64,000 nucleotides of DNA from an uncultured Clostridia bacterium (lineage in GTDB: Bacteria > Bacillota > Clostridia > TANB77 > CAG-508): positions 1 through 64,000 of the forward strand of contig CAKOYU010000002.1 of NCBI GenBank assembly GCA_934130975.1, given 5' to 3'. How positions within the stretch are numbered: position 1 is the stretch's first letter; each line of letters starts with the position of its first letter. The translations under genes and the position numbers were made by a program. Positions 8,019-16,264 of the stretch are shown here, piece after piece. Under the pieces are notes generated by a model. The model made no database searches and had not been told where the DNA came from. It worked only from the letters and a program-made list of their open reading frames with translations.

Positions 8019-9599
8019 ATGGAAATAAACACAACAAAAGAAACTTTGAATGTAAATAAAGTTATAAGTGAAAAGAAGGAAGTAATAAATATTCAGGGAG
8101 ACATGATTGTTCCTGATTCTAAGCCGGATATATTAAACACAATCAATACAAGTGGAAATATTTGTGTTTACAAAAAAGAGGTTATGGATGGAAAAATAAA
8201 AATTGATGGAAATATTTTAACTTATATAATGTATTTAGCTGATTGTGATGAGAGCAGGAATGACAACATTAGAGGGGTTAACACAAGTTTGGATTTTTCT
8301 GAAAATATTAGTGTGCCAGAGCTTCAGAGTGGGATGAATGTTGAGATTATGCCAAAAATCAAGTTGATTGAGTGTAATGTTATTAATGGCAGAAAAATAG
8401 GGATAAAGGTTACGCTTGAGGTTCAAATAAAGATTTATGAGCAGGAGTCAGTGGATGTAATAACTGATTTAAATGATAGCAATATTCAAGTTCTTAATAA
8501 AAATATGAAGGTTAATTCTATGATTGGTAGTGGATCTACCAAGACTTCAGTTAAAGAAAATGTTTCAATTCCAGCTACGGATAACCTTGCAGAGATATTA
8601 TGTGCACAGATTTGTTTAGTGGATAAAGATATCAAGGTTAGCTACAACAAAATTCTTGCTAAAGCAGAAATGGAAGTCAAGATGGTGTATTTGACGGAAG
8701 ATGGTCGTATTTGCAATTTCCAGGGAAGGCTTCCGGTAGTGGGGTTCATAGATATGCCTAATATTAAGGAAGAAAATATTTGTGAAACAACATACATGAT
8801 ACGTAATATCTTGATAAAGCCGAATGCTGTGGAGGATCACTCAGTGTATGTTGAGATGGAAGTTGAGATTAGTTGTATGGCTTATGAAGAGATGGAAATC
8901 CAGACAATTCAAGACATGTATTGTCCTGGCGAGAAAATGACTTTCAACAAAGATATGGTTAATACGGTTGCTAATAAGCAATGTAGAAAAAATGTATGCA
9001 ATATTCGAGAAAAAATTGATGTACCAGAACTTGAAAATGGCAATATACTTGATGTATCAATAAATCCGATTATCAATAAAGAGAATAAATTGAGTGGGAA
9101 AATCATGTTTGAAGGAGAGCTCGAGGTCAACTTGATTTTTACGGATAATTCAGCAGTGGGCATCAATACTAAGAAGTTGACAATTCCGTTTGAACAAACA
9201 GTTGATGATGTTGATACTTCTGATGATTGCAGAGTGGATACCAATATCGAGGTGAATTCACAAGAGTTTTTGAATCAGGCAGGAACAGTGAGTGCAAATG
9301 TTGATTTGAATTTTGAAACAAACACATATAGAAATTCAGCAATTCCTGTAATTAGCGATATTTCAATGGAGGAAGAGGAAAATTTAGAGGATTATAGTGT
9401 TATTATATATGTGGTTAAAAATGGAGATTCTTTGTGGAAAATTGCAAAAAGATTTGGCAGTACAGTTGATGACATTGCAAGGGTAAATGGAATGGAAAGA
9501 CCTGATAGATTGATGGCTGGAGAGAAAATTTATATTCCCAAATATGTGTTAAAAAAGGCTAAAGAGCCAATTATACTTTCACAAGGTGTTGGAATATAA
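8019..9599 (+). CDS. sipL: SipL-like sporulation protein (SPOCS/DUF3794 repeats + LysM)
   Basis: A 526-residue protein. Residues 1 to about 450 contain three related DUF3794/SPOCS-type segments. Each has the VPDSKPDIL or VPELQSGM/VPELENGN style of motif and alternating beta strands, and the first begins QGDMIVPDSKPDILN. The C-terminus carries one LysM domain (YVVKNGDSLWKIAKRFGSTVDDIA...GEKIYIPKYV, about 465-510). SPOCS-SPOCS-SPOCS-LysM is the architecture of SipL, the clostridial SpoIVA-interacting coat morphogenesis protein, in which LysM contacts SpoIVA. The ATG follows GAGGAGG. It is 66 bp downstream of repeat locus 2, and yunB follows, so this is a mother-cell sporulation pair. Confidence 0.85.
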   Translation: MEINTTKETLNVNKVISEKKEVINIQGDMIVPDSKPDILNTINTSGNICVYKKEVMDGKIKIDGNILTYIMYLADCDESRNDNIRGVNTSLDFSENISVPELQSGMNVEIMPKIKLIECNVINGRKIGIKVTLEVQIKIYEQESVDVITDLNDSNIQVLNKNMKVNSMIGSGSTKTSVKENVSIPATDNLAEILCAQICLVDKDIKVSYNKILAKAEMEVKMVYLTEDGRICNFQGRLPVVGFIDMPNIKEENICETTYMIRNILIKPNAVEDHSVYVEMEVEISCMAYEEMEIQTIQDMYCPGEKMTFNKDMVNTVANKQCRKNVCNIREKIDVPELENGNILDVSINPIINKENKLSGKIMFEGELEVNLIFTDNSAVGINTKKLTIPFEQTVDDVDTSDDCRVDTNIEVNSQEFLNQAGTVSANVDLNFETNTYRNSAIPVISDISMEEEENLEDYSVIIYVVKNGDSLWKIAKRFGSTVDDIARVNGMERPDRLMAGEKIYIPKYVLKKAKEPIILSQGVGI

Positions 9600-9680
9600 A
9601 TTGATTCAGATGGTGCAAATGTTAAAAGCATTACAAAGAAGATTAATTGCTGAATACTGCACAAAGTGAGGAAAAATGCG

Positions 9681-10448
9681 ATGTCTGATGGGAAAAATAT
9701 TGGAAAAGTATATTCTAGAAAGAGATTTATAATAGGAAAATTTAAGTTAAATTCTAATTTTTGTTCCGGATTTAGAACTGGAGTTAGTTGTGGATTAGGA
9801 AAAAAATCAAAAAAGAAGATTATTAAGATAGTGATATTGATGGTTGTAATAATTGTAATATTTAGATTTTTTTGTTCATATCTTGAACCAATATTTCAAA
9901 CTATATGTGATGATAAAGTGAAGTCATTAGCAACAATAATAACCAATCAGCAATCAAGCATAATAATGAACAAATATCAATATGACCAGTTATATACAAT
10001 AGAAAAAGACGAAAGTGGAGATATTGTAGTTGTTAGAGCAAATGTGGTACCAATAAATAATTTGATTTCAGATTTGACAGAAAATATTCAACACGAATTT
10101 GATGATTTAAATAATGTTAAAGTTGAATTGCCATTTGGAAGTTTGACAGGTGTATATTTTATGTCAGGATTTGGACCTAAAATTCCCATAAATGTTTCAG
10201 TTGCAGGAACAGTTGAAACAAATATAAAAAGTGAGTTTATCGCGCAAGGAATAAATCAAACCTTGCATAGAGTTTTTGTTGATTTCGATTGTGATATGAA
10301 AATTATAACTCCTGTAAAGAATTTTTCGCAGAATGTTAAAAACCAGGTAATTATTGCAGAACATGTCATTGTCGGAAACATTCCAAACAGTTACTATAAT
10401 TTTGAGGGACTTGAAAATGCTTTAGATACTTTGAATATTGTGGAATGA
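9681..10448 (+). CDS. yunB: Sporulation protein YunB
   Basis: A 255-residue protein with a basic N-terminal cytoplasmic tail, one membrane helix (about residues 53-75, IIKIVILMVVIIVIFRFFC), then a soluble domain beginning SYLEPIFQTICDDKVKSLATIITNQ. Motifs DIVVVRANVVPINNL, VELPFGSLTGVYFMSGFGPKIPINV and VDFDCDMKIITP match YunB, a sigma-E-controlled sporulation protein of Firmicutes. I chose the ATG at 9681, with TGAGGA about 8 nt before it. An in-frame GTG at 9666 overlaps that site. The gene is 81 bp after sipL and ends before a bidirectional terminator. Confidence 0.82.
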   Translation: MSDGKNIGKVYSRKRFIIGKFKLNSNFCSGFRTGVSCGLGKKSKKKIIKIVILMVVIIVIFRFFCSYLEPIFQTICDDKVKSLATIITNQQSSIIMNKYQYDQLYTIEKDESGDIVVVRANVVPINNLISDLTENIQHEFDDLNNVKVELPFGSLTGVYFMSGFGPKIPINVSVAGTVETNIKSEFIAQGINQTLHRVFVDFDCDMKIITPVKNFSQNVKNQVIIAEHVIVGNIPNSYYNFEGLENALDTLNIVE

Positions 10449-10549
10449 AATGCTGAGAAATAAAATATGGGAGAATACAATGTTGTGAAATGTTAGAAGA
10501 AAAAATCATTAGTCATGAGTAAAACATAGTAGTAGTTATAGACAAACAA

Positions 10550-10588
10550 GAAAAAACGCTAAATCAAATAAAATTTAGCGTTTTTTGT
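10550..10588. terminator. Bidirectional terminator between yunB and the sigma factor gene
   Basis: AAAAAACGCTAAAT and ATTTAGCGTTTTTT form a perfect stem with A/T runs on both sides, between two convergent genes. Confidence 0.85.
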
Positions 10589-10616
10589 ATTAAAAAGTTA
10601 GCATTAAAAATTACTA

Positions 10617-11528
10617 TTAAAAGTCGCAACTATATAAGTGCTGGCGCTTAGCTGTTTTTCTTAACTTGTCTAATGCGCTTTTATGAATCTGTCCTATGCG
10701 TTCGCTTGAAACATGTAGGGCTTTGCCCATAACTTTCTGAGTAGGCTTTTCATCAGAACCATAGCAAAGTATAATTACCTTTTTTTCCCTATCATTCAGA
10801 TTTGTATCTGAAAGTAAATCCAGCAATAATTTCGCTTTTAAAGAATTAAAAAAGATACTTTCAGTGATAGACGATGAGTCAGAAAGAATATCAATCAATT
10901 CATCAGAATCATTTTCATCAGAATCTGTAGGTAAATTCAAAGAAGTATAATTAAAGTTCATAGAACGAATTCGTTCGAGATCAGAATTAGAAATCTGCAT
11001 TTCTGCAATTATTTCTTTATCTGTTGGATATCTATTATTGTTTTTATAGAAATCGTTTTGATATTTCTGATATGAAGCTATTAAATGCCACATACGCTCA
11101 GGTATCCGAATAAGACGCTCTGTATTAATTATACATTTCGAAATTGCCTTTCTGATCCAGAAAACAGCATAGGTGCTGAATTTAATGCCTTTACTAAGAT
11201 CAAACGAATCTAAGGATCGCATAAGACCTAAAGTGCCTTCTTGTACCAAATCAGACAAATCTAATGAAGAAGATTTATATCTTTTAGCAATAGAAACAAC
11301 TAACCGCAAATTAGATTTTATGAATTGATCTTTTGCTAAAATATCTCCATTAGCTATTCTCTGCAACAACGCGTTCTCCTCTTCAGTAGTTAAAGTAGGA
11401 TAACGTGATATATCTTTAAGAAATAAAGAAAAAGAAGAAGTTGCTATAATATCATCAGATTTGGTTTCTATTTGAGTTTCTTCCATATAATGTGATAAAG
11501 GTGACTGACTTTTAAGTTCTTTTTTCAT
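10617..11528 (-). CDS. RNA polymerase sigma-70 family factor (RpoD-like, group 2/3)
   Basis: A 303-residue sigma factor. Region 1.2 (SLFLKDISRYPTLTTEEENALLQRI) is followed by region 2 (SNLRLVVSIAKRY...DLVQEGTLGLMRSLDSFDLSKGIKFSTYAVFWIRKAI), region 3 (IRIPERMWHLIASYQKY...PTDKEIIAEM) and region 4 with its helix-turn-helix (LNDREKKVIILCYG...KVMGKALHVSSERIGQIHKSALDKLRK). It lacks the long region 1.1 of a housekeeping RpoD, so I read it as an alternative or secondary sigma. AGGAGG precedes the ATG, and an imperfect hairpin (about 11558-11577) lies in the leader. Its promoter is preceded by the only minus-oriented locus of the repeat family. Target genes cannot be told from the window. Confidence 0.88.
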   Translation of the reverse strand: MKKELKSQSPLSHYMEETQIETKSDDIIATSSFSLFLKDISRYPTLTTEEENALLQRIANGDILAKDQFIKSNLRLVVSIAKRYKSSSLDLSDLVQEGTLGLMRSLDSFDLSKGIKFSTYAVFWIRKAISKCIINTERLIRIPERMWHLIASYQKYQNDFYKNNNRYPTDKEIIAEMQISNSDLERIRSMNFNYTSLNLPTDSDENDSDELIDILSDSSSITESIFFNSLKAKLLLDLLSDTNLNDREKKVIILCYGSDEKPTQKVMGKALHVSSERIGQIHKSALDKLRKTAKRQHLYSCDF

Positions 11529-11614
11529 AGTGTATGCCTCCTGTGTGCTTTAACTGCAAATAACCGTACACGGCTATTAATGTTAATGTTGTCTACTTTT
11601 TACTACATATATTT

Positions 11615-11643
11615 ATTTTACTAAATTTTTGCTTGAAAGTCAA
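11615..11643 (-). promoter_or_regulatory. sigma-A-type promoter of the sigma factor gene
   Basis: On the minus strand, TTGACT (11638-11643), 17-bp spacer, TAAAAT (11615-11620), about 90 bp from the start codon. Repeat locus 3 begins 15 bp upstream of the -35 box. Confidence 0.65.
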
Positions 11644-11658
11644 TATTATGTATATTAC

Positions 11659-11753
11659 TGCACATTATGCACATTATGTACCGGTTCTGTTTTGCTCACT
11701 GCGCATTTGGGACCGGTTCTGTTTTGCACACAAGACTGGTACTTTTTTGCGCA
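11659..11753 (-). repeat. Interspersed repeat, locus 3 (3 units, inverted orientation)
   Basis: Three units read on the minus strand, in the order ...GTACCAGTCTTGTGTG, ...GAACCGGTCCCAAATGCGCAG, ...GAACCGGTACATAATG. This is the only locus in this orientation. It points toward the minus-strand sigma gene and forms an inverted pair with locus 4 around the RAYT. Confidence 0.9.
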
Positions 11754-11798
11754 ATTTTATGATTTTTTTGAAAAAGTGTAGAAATTTTACTGAGGGCA

Positions 11799-11807
11799 TG
11801 TTATAAT
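11799..11807 (+). promoter_or_regulatory. Candidate extended -10 promoter for the RAYT gene
   Basis: TG-T-TATAAT, an extended -10 element, lies 32 bp upstream of the RAYT ATG. The -35 region is poor. Confidence 0.45.
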
Positions 11808-11838
11808 GATAGACATAAAATAGTTAAAAGGAGGAAAA

Positions 11839-12628
11839 ATGACTAGACAGCGAAGAAAAATAAGCAACTCTAAAGTTTATCATGTAATAGTAAAAGGAAT
11901 TGATGATCAGGATATTTTTTATGATGATCAAGATAGAAGGTATTTTTTAAAACAAATTTTAAATCTAAAAAAAGAAATCAATTATGATGTTTATTCTTAT
12001 TGTTTAATGACAAATCATATTCACATGGTTATTAAAAGTGAAGCAAAAGTTTTATCCAAGATAATGCAAAGTTTAATGATAAGATATGTATATTATTTTA
12101 ATTCGAGATATGAAAGATCAGGAACGTTAGTTCAAAATCGATTCAAAAGTAAATGTGTTGAAAATCAGAAATATTTTTTAGAAGTCTGTAGATATATTCA
12201 TAGAAATCCAGAAAAGGCCGGAATGGCAAAAAACTCAAAATTACAAATGGAGTAGTTACCAAGAATACTTAGGAGAAGAAAAGATTATTAATAAAAAAGT
12301 TTTGTTACATTATTTTAATAATGATATTAGTGAATTTGTAAAGTATACTACGAATTTAGATTTAGAAGACATTGAGAATTTATATGAGTATGCTGAATAT
12401 GAAATTAGAAGTAGATTGCTAGATGAAGAAGTAGTTCAAATTATTATGAAAAAATTTAAAATCTGTGATACAAGCGATGTAGTGATTTTTTTCAAGAATA
12501 TGAGTAAAGAAGAATTAGAAAAATATTTGGGTGCTATAAAAGATATAAAAGGGATAAATAAATCTCAAGTTGCAAGAATTTTAAGAATTAATAGAAAGTT
12601 TGTTAGTGATGTTTGGGATAGAGCATAA
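11839..12628 (+). pseudogene. RAYT: REP-associated Y1/HUH transposase, frameshifted
   Basis: The first ORF (11839-12255, 138 aa) has the Y1 transposase core: the HUH-type motif TNHIHMVIKS (His60, His62), GTLVQNRFKSK, and the catalytic Tyr119 in CRYIHRNPEKAG. It then stops. The canonical continuation NYKWSSYQEYLGEEK is read in the +1 frame from 12239 and joins the second ORF (12302-12628), which supplies the usual C-terminus with a helix-turn-helix-like segment GINKSQVARILRINRKFVSDVW. One extra base, most simply in the A6 run at 12228-12233, explains the break. RAYTs cut and join single-stranded REP palindromes and are usually single-copy genes flanked by their repeats. Here loci 3 and 4 flank it in inverted orientation. 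The break may be a real mutation or a read error. Confidence 0.85.
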
Positions 12629-12660
12629 GTTGCCTATTACATGAATCATATATCAATCGG

Positions 12661-12746
12661 AACAAAAAAGTACCAGTCTTGTGAGCAAAACAGAACCGGT
12701 CCCAAATGCGCAGTGAGCAAAACAGAACCGGTCCCAAATGTTCAAA
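12661..12746 (+). repeat. Interspersed repeat, locus 4 (3 units)
   Basis: Three units: ...GTACCAGTCTTGTGAG and two ...GAACCGGTCCCAAATG. It sits 25 bp upstream of the hydrogenase -35 box and just downstream of the RAYT. Confidence 0.9.
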
Positions 12747-12771
12747 TGTATCAAAAAAAGTCAAAAAAATC

Positions 12772-12800
12772 TTGTTTAAAAAATAATACTTTGATATAAT
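12772..12800 (+). promoter_or_regulatory. sigma-A-type promoter of the hydrogenase operon
   Basis: TTGTTT (12772-12777), 17-bp spacer, TATAAT (12795-12800), followed by an AGGAGG ribosome binding site and the NuoE-like start at 12831. Confidence 0.65.
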
Positions 12801-12830
12801 GCCAATATAATATTATAGGAGGAAATTTGT

Positions 12831-13367
12831 ATGGAAGAAAACTCAGTAAAAAATCATGATAGCCAAATTCAATGTGAATGTAAATGTAAATGTGAATGTG
12901 GGAGGAATCAAAAAGATGAATTTCTTGAAAAATTATGCAATGAATATAAACCTATAAAAGATAATTTGATTCAAATGTTGAATGAGGTCCAGGAACATTA
13001 TGGGTATGTTCCAATGTATGCTCAGCAAGTTTTATCAGAGTTCTTAAGTATACCAATGGCTGAAGTTTATGGAGTAGTGACTTTTTATTCGAGATTTACG
13101 TTAAAGCCTAAAGGAAAATATAATATAGCTGTTTGTTTGGGAACTGCTTGTTTTGTAAAGGGTTCACAAAAAATAATGGATAGGTTAAAAGAAAGATTAA
13201 AAATAGAGGCTGGAGAAACGACTAAAGATGGAATGTTTTCAATAGAAGAAACTAGATGTGTTGGAGCGTGTGGCTTAGCTCCAGTATTTACAGTTAATGG
13301 AGAGGTTTATGGAAAAGCAACAGTACAAAAATTGGATCAAGTTTTGGATGAACTAAGTAAGTGTTAA
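12831..13367 (+). CDS. hydC: NuoE-like [2Fe-2S] subunit of bifurcating [FeFe] hydrogenase (HydC/HndA)
   Basis: A 178-residue thioredoxin-fold ferredoxin subunit. The four cluster ligands are visible as CLGTAC (Cys102, Cys107) and CVGAC (Cys143, Cys147), with the family motifs LNEVQEHYGYVP and VYGVVTFYSRF ahead of them. With the NuoF-like and HydA genes downstream it would form the soluble electron-bifurcating hydrogenase that couples NADH and reduced ferredoxin oxidation to H2 formation. AGGAGG precedes the ATG. Oddity: residues 14-24 read QCECKCKCECG, five cysteines alternating with charged residues, which I do not know as part of this family. The stop codon is followed by repeat locus 5 rather than directly by the next gene. 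Confidence 0.88.
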   Translation: MEENSVKNHDSQIQCECKCKCECGRNQKDEFLEKLCNEYKPIKDNLIQMLNEVQEHYGYVPMYAQQVLSEFLSIPMAEVYGVVTFYSRFTLKPKGKYNIAVCLGTACFVKGSQKIMDRLKERLKIEAGETTKDGMFSIEETRCVGACGLAPVFTVNGEVYGKATVQKLDQVLDELSKC

Positions 13368-13393
13368 TTTGTTTGACATAAATGTAAGCGATA

Positions 13394-13546
13394 GGGACAA
13401 AAAAGAACCATTTTTGTGATATTGAAGTGTACCCCCAAAAGTGAGCAAAAAAGAACCATTCTTGGGACAAAACAGAACCGGTCCCAAATGCGCAATGAGC
13501 AAAACAGAACCGGTCCATAATGTGCGAATGGGTCCCAAATGTGCAA
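13394..13546 (+). repeat. Interspersed repeat, locus 5 (4 units)
   Basis: Units ...GAACCATTTTTGTGA, ...GAACCATTCTTGGG, ...GAACCGGTCCC and ...GAACCGGTCCATAATG, then a partial GGGTCCCAAATGTGC. It lies inside the hydrogenase operon and ends at the ribosome binding site of the NuoF-like gene. The TTGGGAC/GTCCCAA inverted repeat seen at locus 2 recurs. Confidence 0.9.
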
Positions 13547-13560
13547 AAGGAGGAAATTTT

Positions 13561-15420
13561 ATGAAGACCTTAGAAGAAATACATAAAATAAGAGAAGAAA
13601 AAAGAAAAGAACTAGATTTAAGAGTTAATACAAAAGCTGATACAAGGGAAAAACATATATTAGTGTGTCATGGAACAGGATGTACATCATCAAAATCTCC
13701 AGAAATATTAGATAATTTTAGGAGAATATTAAAAGAAAAGAATATTGATAATGTTAGAGTCATAATGACAGGGTGTTTTGGTCTATGTGCAAAGGGACCA
13801 ATTGTAATTATTAGACCTGAGGATACATTTTATTCTAATGTAAGACCTGAAGATTGCGAAGAAATCATACAGACACATATTATTGAAGGAAACATTGTAG
13901 AAAGATTGTTGTGCAAAGATATTGATGGTAGTATTGTTAATAGATTAGATGATTTGAATTTTTATAAAAAGCAAAAGAGAATTGCGTTGAAAAATTGTGG
14001 TGTTATTAATCCTGAGTGTATTGATGAATACATTGCGTTTGACGGTTATAGGGCGCTAGAGAGAGTTCTTAGAGAGATGGCTCCTGAAGAGGTTATCGAG
14101 ATTGTTAAAAATTCCGGCTTGCGTGGTCGTGGTGGTGCTGGCTTCCCAACAGGCAAAAAATGGGAACTTACAAAATCATATGATTCTGATCAAAAGTATG
14201 TTGTTTGTAACGCTGATGAGGGAGACCCTGGAGCTTTTATGGATAGAAGTATTCTAGAAGGTGATCCGCATTCAGTATTAGAGGCTATGATGATTGCAGG
14301 TTTTGCAATTGGCGCAAACAAAGGATATATATATGTTAGAGCTGAATATCCAATTGCTGTTAAAAGATTTCAAAAGGCTATTGATCAAGCAAAAGATTAT
14401 GGTATTTTAGGTAAAAACATATTTGGAACAAATTTTGATTTTGATGTAGAAATACGTCTTGGAGCAGGGGCATTCGTATGTGGAGAAGAAACTGCATTAT
14501 TAGAATCAATTGAAGGAAAACGTGGTCAGCCTAGAGTTAAGCCACCTTACCCAGCTGAAAAAGGATTGTGGGGAAAGCCAACACTTATTAATAATGTAGA
14601 AACTTTTGCAAATATCACAAGAATCATATTAAATGGCGCAGAATGGTATTCATCAATAGGAACTGAGACATCAAAAGGCACAAAAGTGTTTGCACTTGGC
14701 GGAAATGTCAACAATATTGGTTTGGTAGAAGTGCCTATGGGAACGACTTTAAGAGAAATCGTTTTTGATATCGGCGGAGGAATTCCAAATGGAAGACAAT
14801 TCAAAGCGGCACAGACAGGTGGCCCATCAGGTGGGTGCATTCCGGCGGAACATTTAGATACGCCAATCGATTATGAATCATTAAAAGCAATAGGATCTAT
14901 GATGGGATCTGGTGGACTTATCGTAATGGATGATACAAAATGTATGGTATGCTTGGCAAAATTCTATCTAGAGTTTACTGTTAGTGAAAGTTGTGGAAAG
15001 TGTACGCCTTGTAGAATTGGGACTAAAAGAATGCTTGAATTATTAGAAAAGCTATGTTCGGGGGAAGGTTCAGAATATGATATTTATAAATTGGAAAAAT
15101 TGGCTGTAAATATTCAAAAAGCTAGTATTTGCGGACTTGGACAAAGTGCGCCAAATCCAGTTATTAGTACTTTAAAGTATTTTAGAGAAGAGTTTAGACA
15201 ACATGCAATCGAAAAAGAGTGTAAAACCTTAGAATGTAAGGCTTTGTCTAAGATTATGATAGATCCAGAAAAATGTAAAGGATGCGGATTATGTCAAAAA
15301 CATTGCCCTGTTAGAGCGATTGAAGGCGAGGCTAGAGATAAACGTGTTATAAATCAAGATAAATGTATAAAGTGTGGAACATGCTTGACAAATTGTCCTT
15401 TCCATGCGATTGGAAATTGA
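13561..15420 (+). CDS. hydB: NuoF-like NADH/flavin subunit of bifurcating [FeFe] hydrogenase (HydB/HndC)
   Basis: A 619-residue flavoprotein. The N-terminal thioredoxin-like [2Fe-2S] domain has CHGTGC and CFGLC. The NuoF core carries the FMN/NADH loop GLRGRGGAGFPTGKKW (about residues 185-200), NADEGDPGAFMDR and GAFVCGEETALLESIEG. A [4Fe-4S] site, ESCGKCTPCR, lies near residue 477. The C-terminus adds a 2x[4Fe-4S] ferredoxin domain (CKGCGLCQKHCP, CIKCGTCLTNCP). This fusion is typical of HydB/HndC, the NAD(H)-reactive subunit where bifurcation occurs. AAAGGAGG precedes the ATG at 13561. The reading frame is open upstream through the repeat locus, but nothing supports a start there. The stop codon TGA is the first bases of repeat locus 6. 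Confidence 0.93.
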   Translation: MKTLEEIHKIREEKRKELDLRVNTKADTREKHILVCHGTGCTSSKSPEILDNFRRILKEKNIDNVRVIMTGCFGLCAKGPIVIIRPEDTFYSNVRPEDCEEIIQTHIIEGNIVERLLCKDIDGSIVNRLDDLNFYKKQKRIALKNCGVINPECIDEYIAFDGYRALERVLREMAPEEVIEIVKNSGLRGRGGAGFPTGKKWELTKSYDSDQKYVVCNADEGDPGAFMDRSILEGDPHSVLEAMMIAGFAIGANKGYIYVRAEYPIAVKRFQKAIDQAKDYGILGKNIFGTNFDFDVEIRLGAGAFVCGEETALLESIEGKRGQPRVKPPYPAEKGLWGKPTLINNVETFANITRIILNGAEWYSSIGTETSKGTKVFALGGNVNNIGLVEVPMGTTLREIVFDIGGGIPNGRQFKAAQTGGPSGGCIPAEHLDTPIDYESLKAIGSMMGSGGLIVMDDTKCMVCLAKFYLEFTVSESCGKCTPCRIGTKRMLELLEKLCSGEGSEYDIYKLEKLAVNIQKASICGLGQSAPNPVISTLKYFREEFRQHAIEKECKTLECKALSKIMIDPEKCKGCGLCQKHCPVRAIEGEARDKRVINQDKCIKCGTCLTNCPFHAIGN

Positions 15421-15502
15421 GCAAAATAGTACCATTCTTAGGTACAAAACAGAACCGGTCCCAAATGCGCAGTGAGCAAAACAGAACCGGTCCATAATGT
15501 AC
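15418..15502 (+). repeat. Interspersed repeat, locus 6 (3 units), starting at the hydB stop codon
   Basis: Units ...GTACCATTCTTAGG, ...GAACCGGTCCCAAATGCGCAG and ...GAACCGGTCCATAATG. The leading TGAGCAAAA supplies the stop codon of hydB. Confidence 0.9.
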
Positions 15503-15554
15503 AAATATATATAACGCGTAAAACAAAAGAGTAAAAGATGGAGGAATAATTAAG

Positions 15555-16103
15555 ATGAAGTTATCAGAGATAATGATTATAATTGTAAATGCGTCAATAT
15601 TTGCATTGCCAATAATAATGTTAATAGAAAATTTAATAAAACGAAAATATAAAATATTAAATGTATGCATGTTATTAAACATGTTTGCGTGGATATATCT
15701 TTCATACGCATGGAATACCAAAAACACAGGATTTTGGGTAAAATGCGATGTAAGAATATTGACATTAATTGCTAGTATATTACTTATTGCATCTATAATA
15801 ACATTTGTATTACAAATAAAAAATAAAAAGAGTAATAAAATTTTAATTATGATTGCTATCTTATTTGTGTACTATATTATTATGACAAATGATACATCTT
15901 ATCCAGAGCGAATGAGAGTAGACAATATTTCAAATGAGTTGGTAAGAAAGTATTTATTGGAGCAGCACGTACCATATGTAGCATTTTTGAGTATACAAAT
16001 AGAACTTTTTGTCAATTTGCTAGATAGTCACAAATCATATAAAGAAATGGCTAAAGAAGATACTAAAGAAGCGGAAAAAGATTCTAAAGTTATATCTGAT
16101 TAA
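15555..16103 (+). CDS. Small polytopic membrane protein of unknown function inside the hydrogenase operon
   Basis: I do not recognise this 182-residue protein. It shows four hydrophobic segments (about residues 4-24, 34-50, 66-90 and 97-112) and then a soluble, charged C-terminal half ending in an acidic/Lys-rich tail (MAKEDTKEAEKDSKVISD). No cysteine ligand set or cofactor motif is visible. TGGAGGA lies upstream of the ATG. It is encoded between hydB and hydA in the same direction, with repeat loci 6 and 7 on either side, so it is probably on the same transcript. It may be a membrane tether or simply a passenger. Confidence 0.75.
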   Translation: MKLSEIMIIIVNASIFALPIIMLIENLIKRKYKILNVCMLLNMFAWIYLSYAWNTKNTGFWVKCDVRILTLIASILLIASIITFVLQIKNKKSNKILIMIAILFVYYIIMTNDTSYPERMRVDNISNELVRKYLLEQHVPYVAFLSIQIELFVNLLDSHKSYKEMAKEDTKEAEKDSKVISD

Positions 16104-16110
16104 ATAAAAA

Positions 16111-16250
16111 TGAACAAAAAGGGACCAGTCTTTAAGATGAAATGCGCAAAAAAGTACCGGTCTTGTGAGCAAAATAGTACCATTCTTAGGTACAAAACAG
16201 AACCGGTCCCAAATGCGCAGTGAGCAAAACAGAACCGGTCCATAATGTTC
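16111..16250 (+). repeat. Interspersed repeat, locus 7 (5 units)
   Basis: The longest locus. It has three degenerate upstream units (...GGACCAGTCTTT, ...GTACCGGTCTTGTGAG, ...GTACCATTCTTAGG) and the standard terminal pair (...GAACCGGTCCCAAATGCGCAG, ...GAACCGGTCCATAATG). It ends at the hydA ribosome binding site. Confidence 0.9.
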
Positions 16251-16264
16251 AAAGGAGGAAAAAT

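Noticed and set aside
12226..12235. Programmed -1 frameshifting of the RAYT at A-AAA-AAC
   Set aside because: The heptamer is present in the right phase, but the second half needs the +1 frame; a -1 shift would not reach it.
12302..12628. The 108-aa ORF as a separate gene
   Set aside because: It is the conserved C-terminal part of the RAYT, continuous with the +1 frame from 12239, and has no ribosome binding site of its own.
13294..13546. Minus-strand reading frames across repeat loci giving peptides rich in WDRFCF / GPVLFC / GTGSVL
   Set aside because: They are translations of the repeat itself, open in several frames at once, with no ribosome binding site and the same wording at every locus.
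13441..13560. A longer hydB starting in the repeat (MSKKEPFLG...), and likewise hydA from 16220
   Set aside because: The extension is repeat DNA that happens to be in frame. A perfect AAAGGAGG precedes the internal ATG in both genes and homology begins there.
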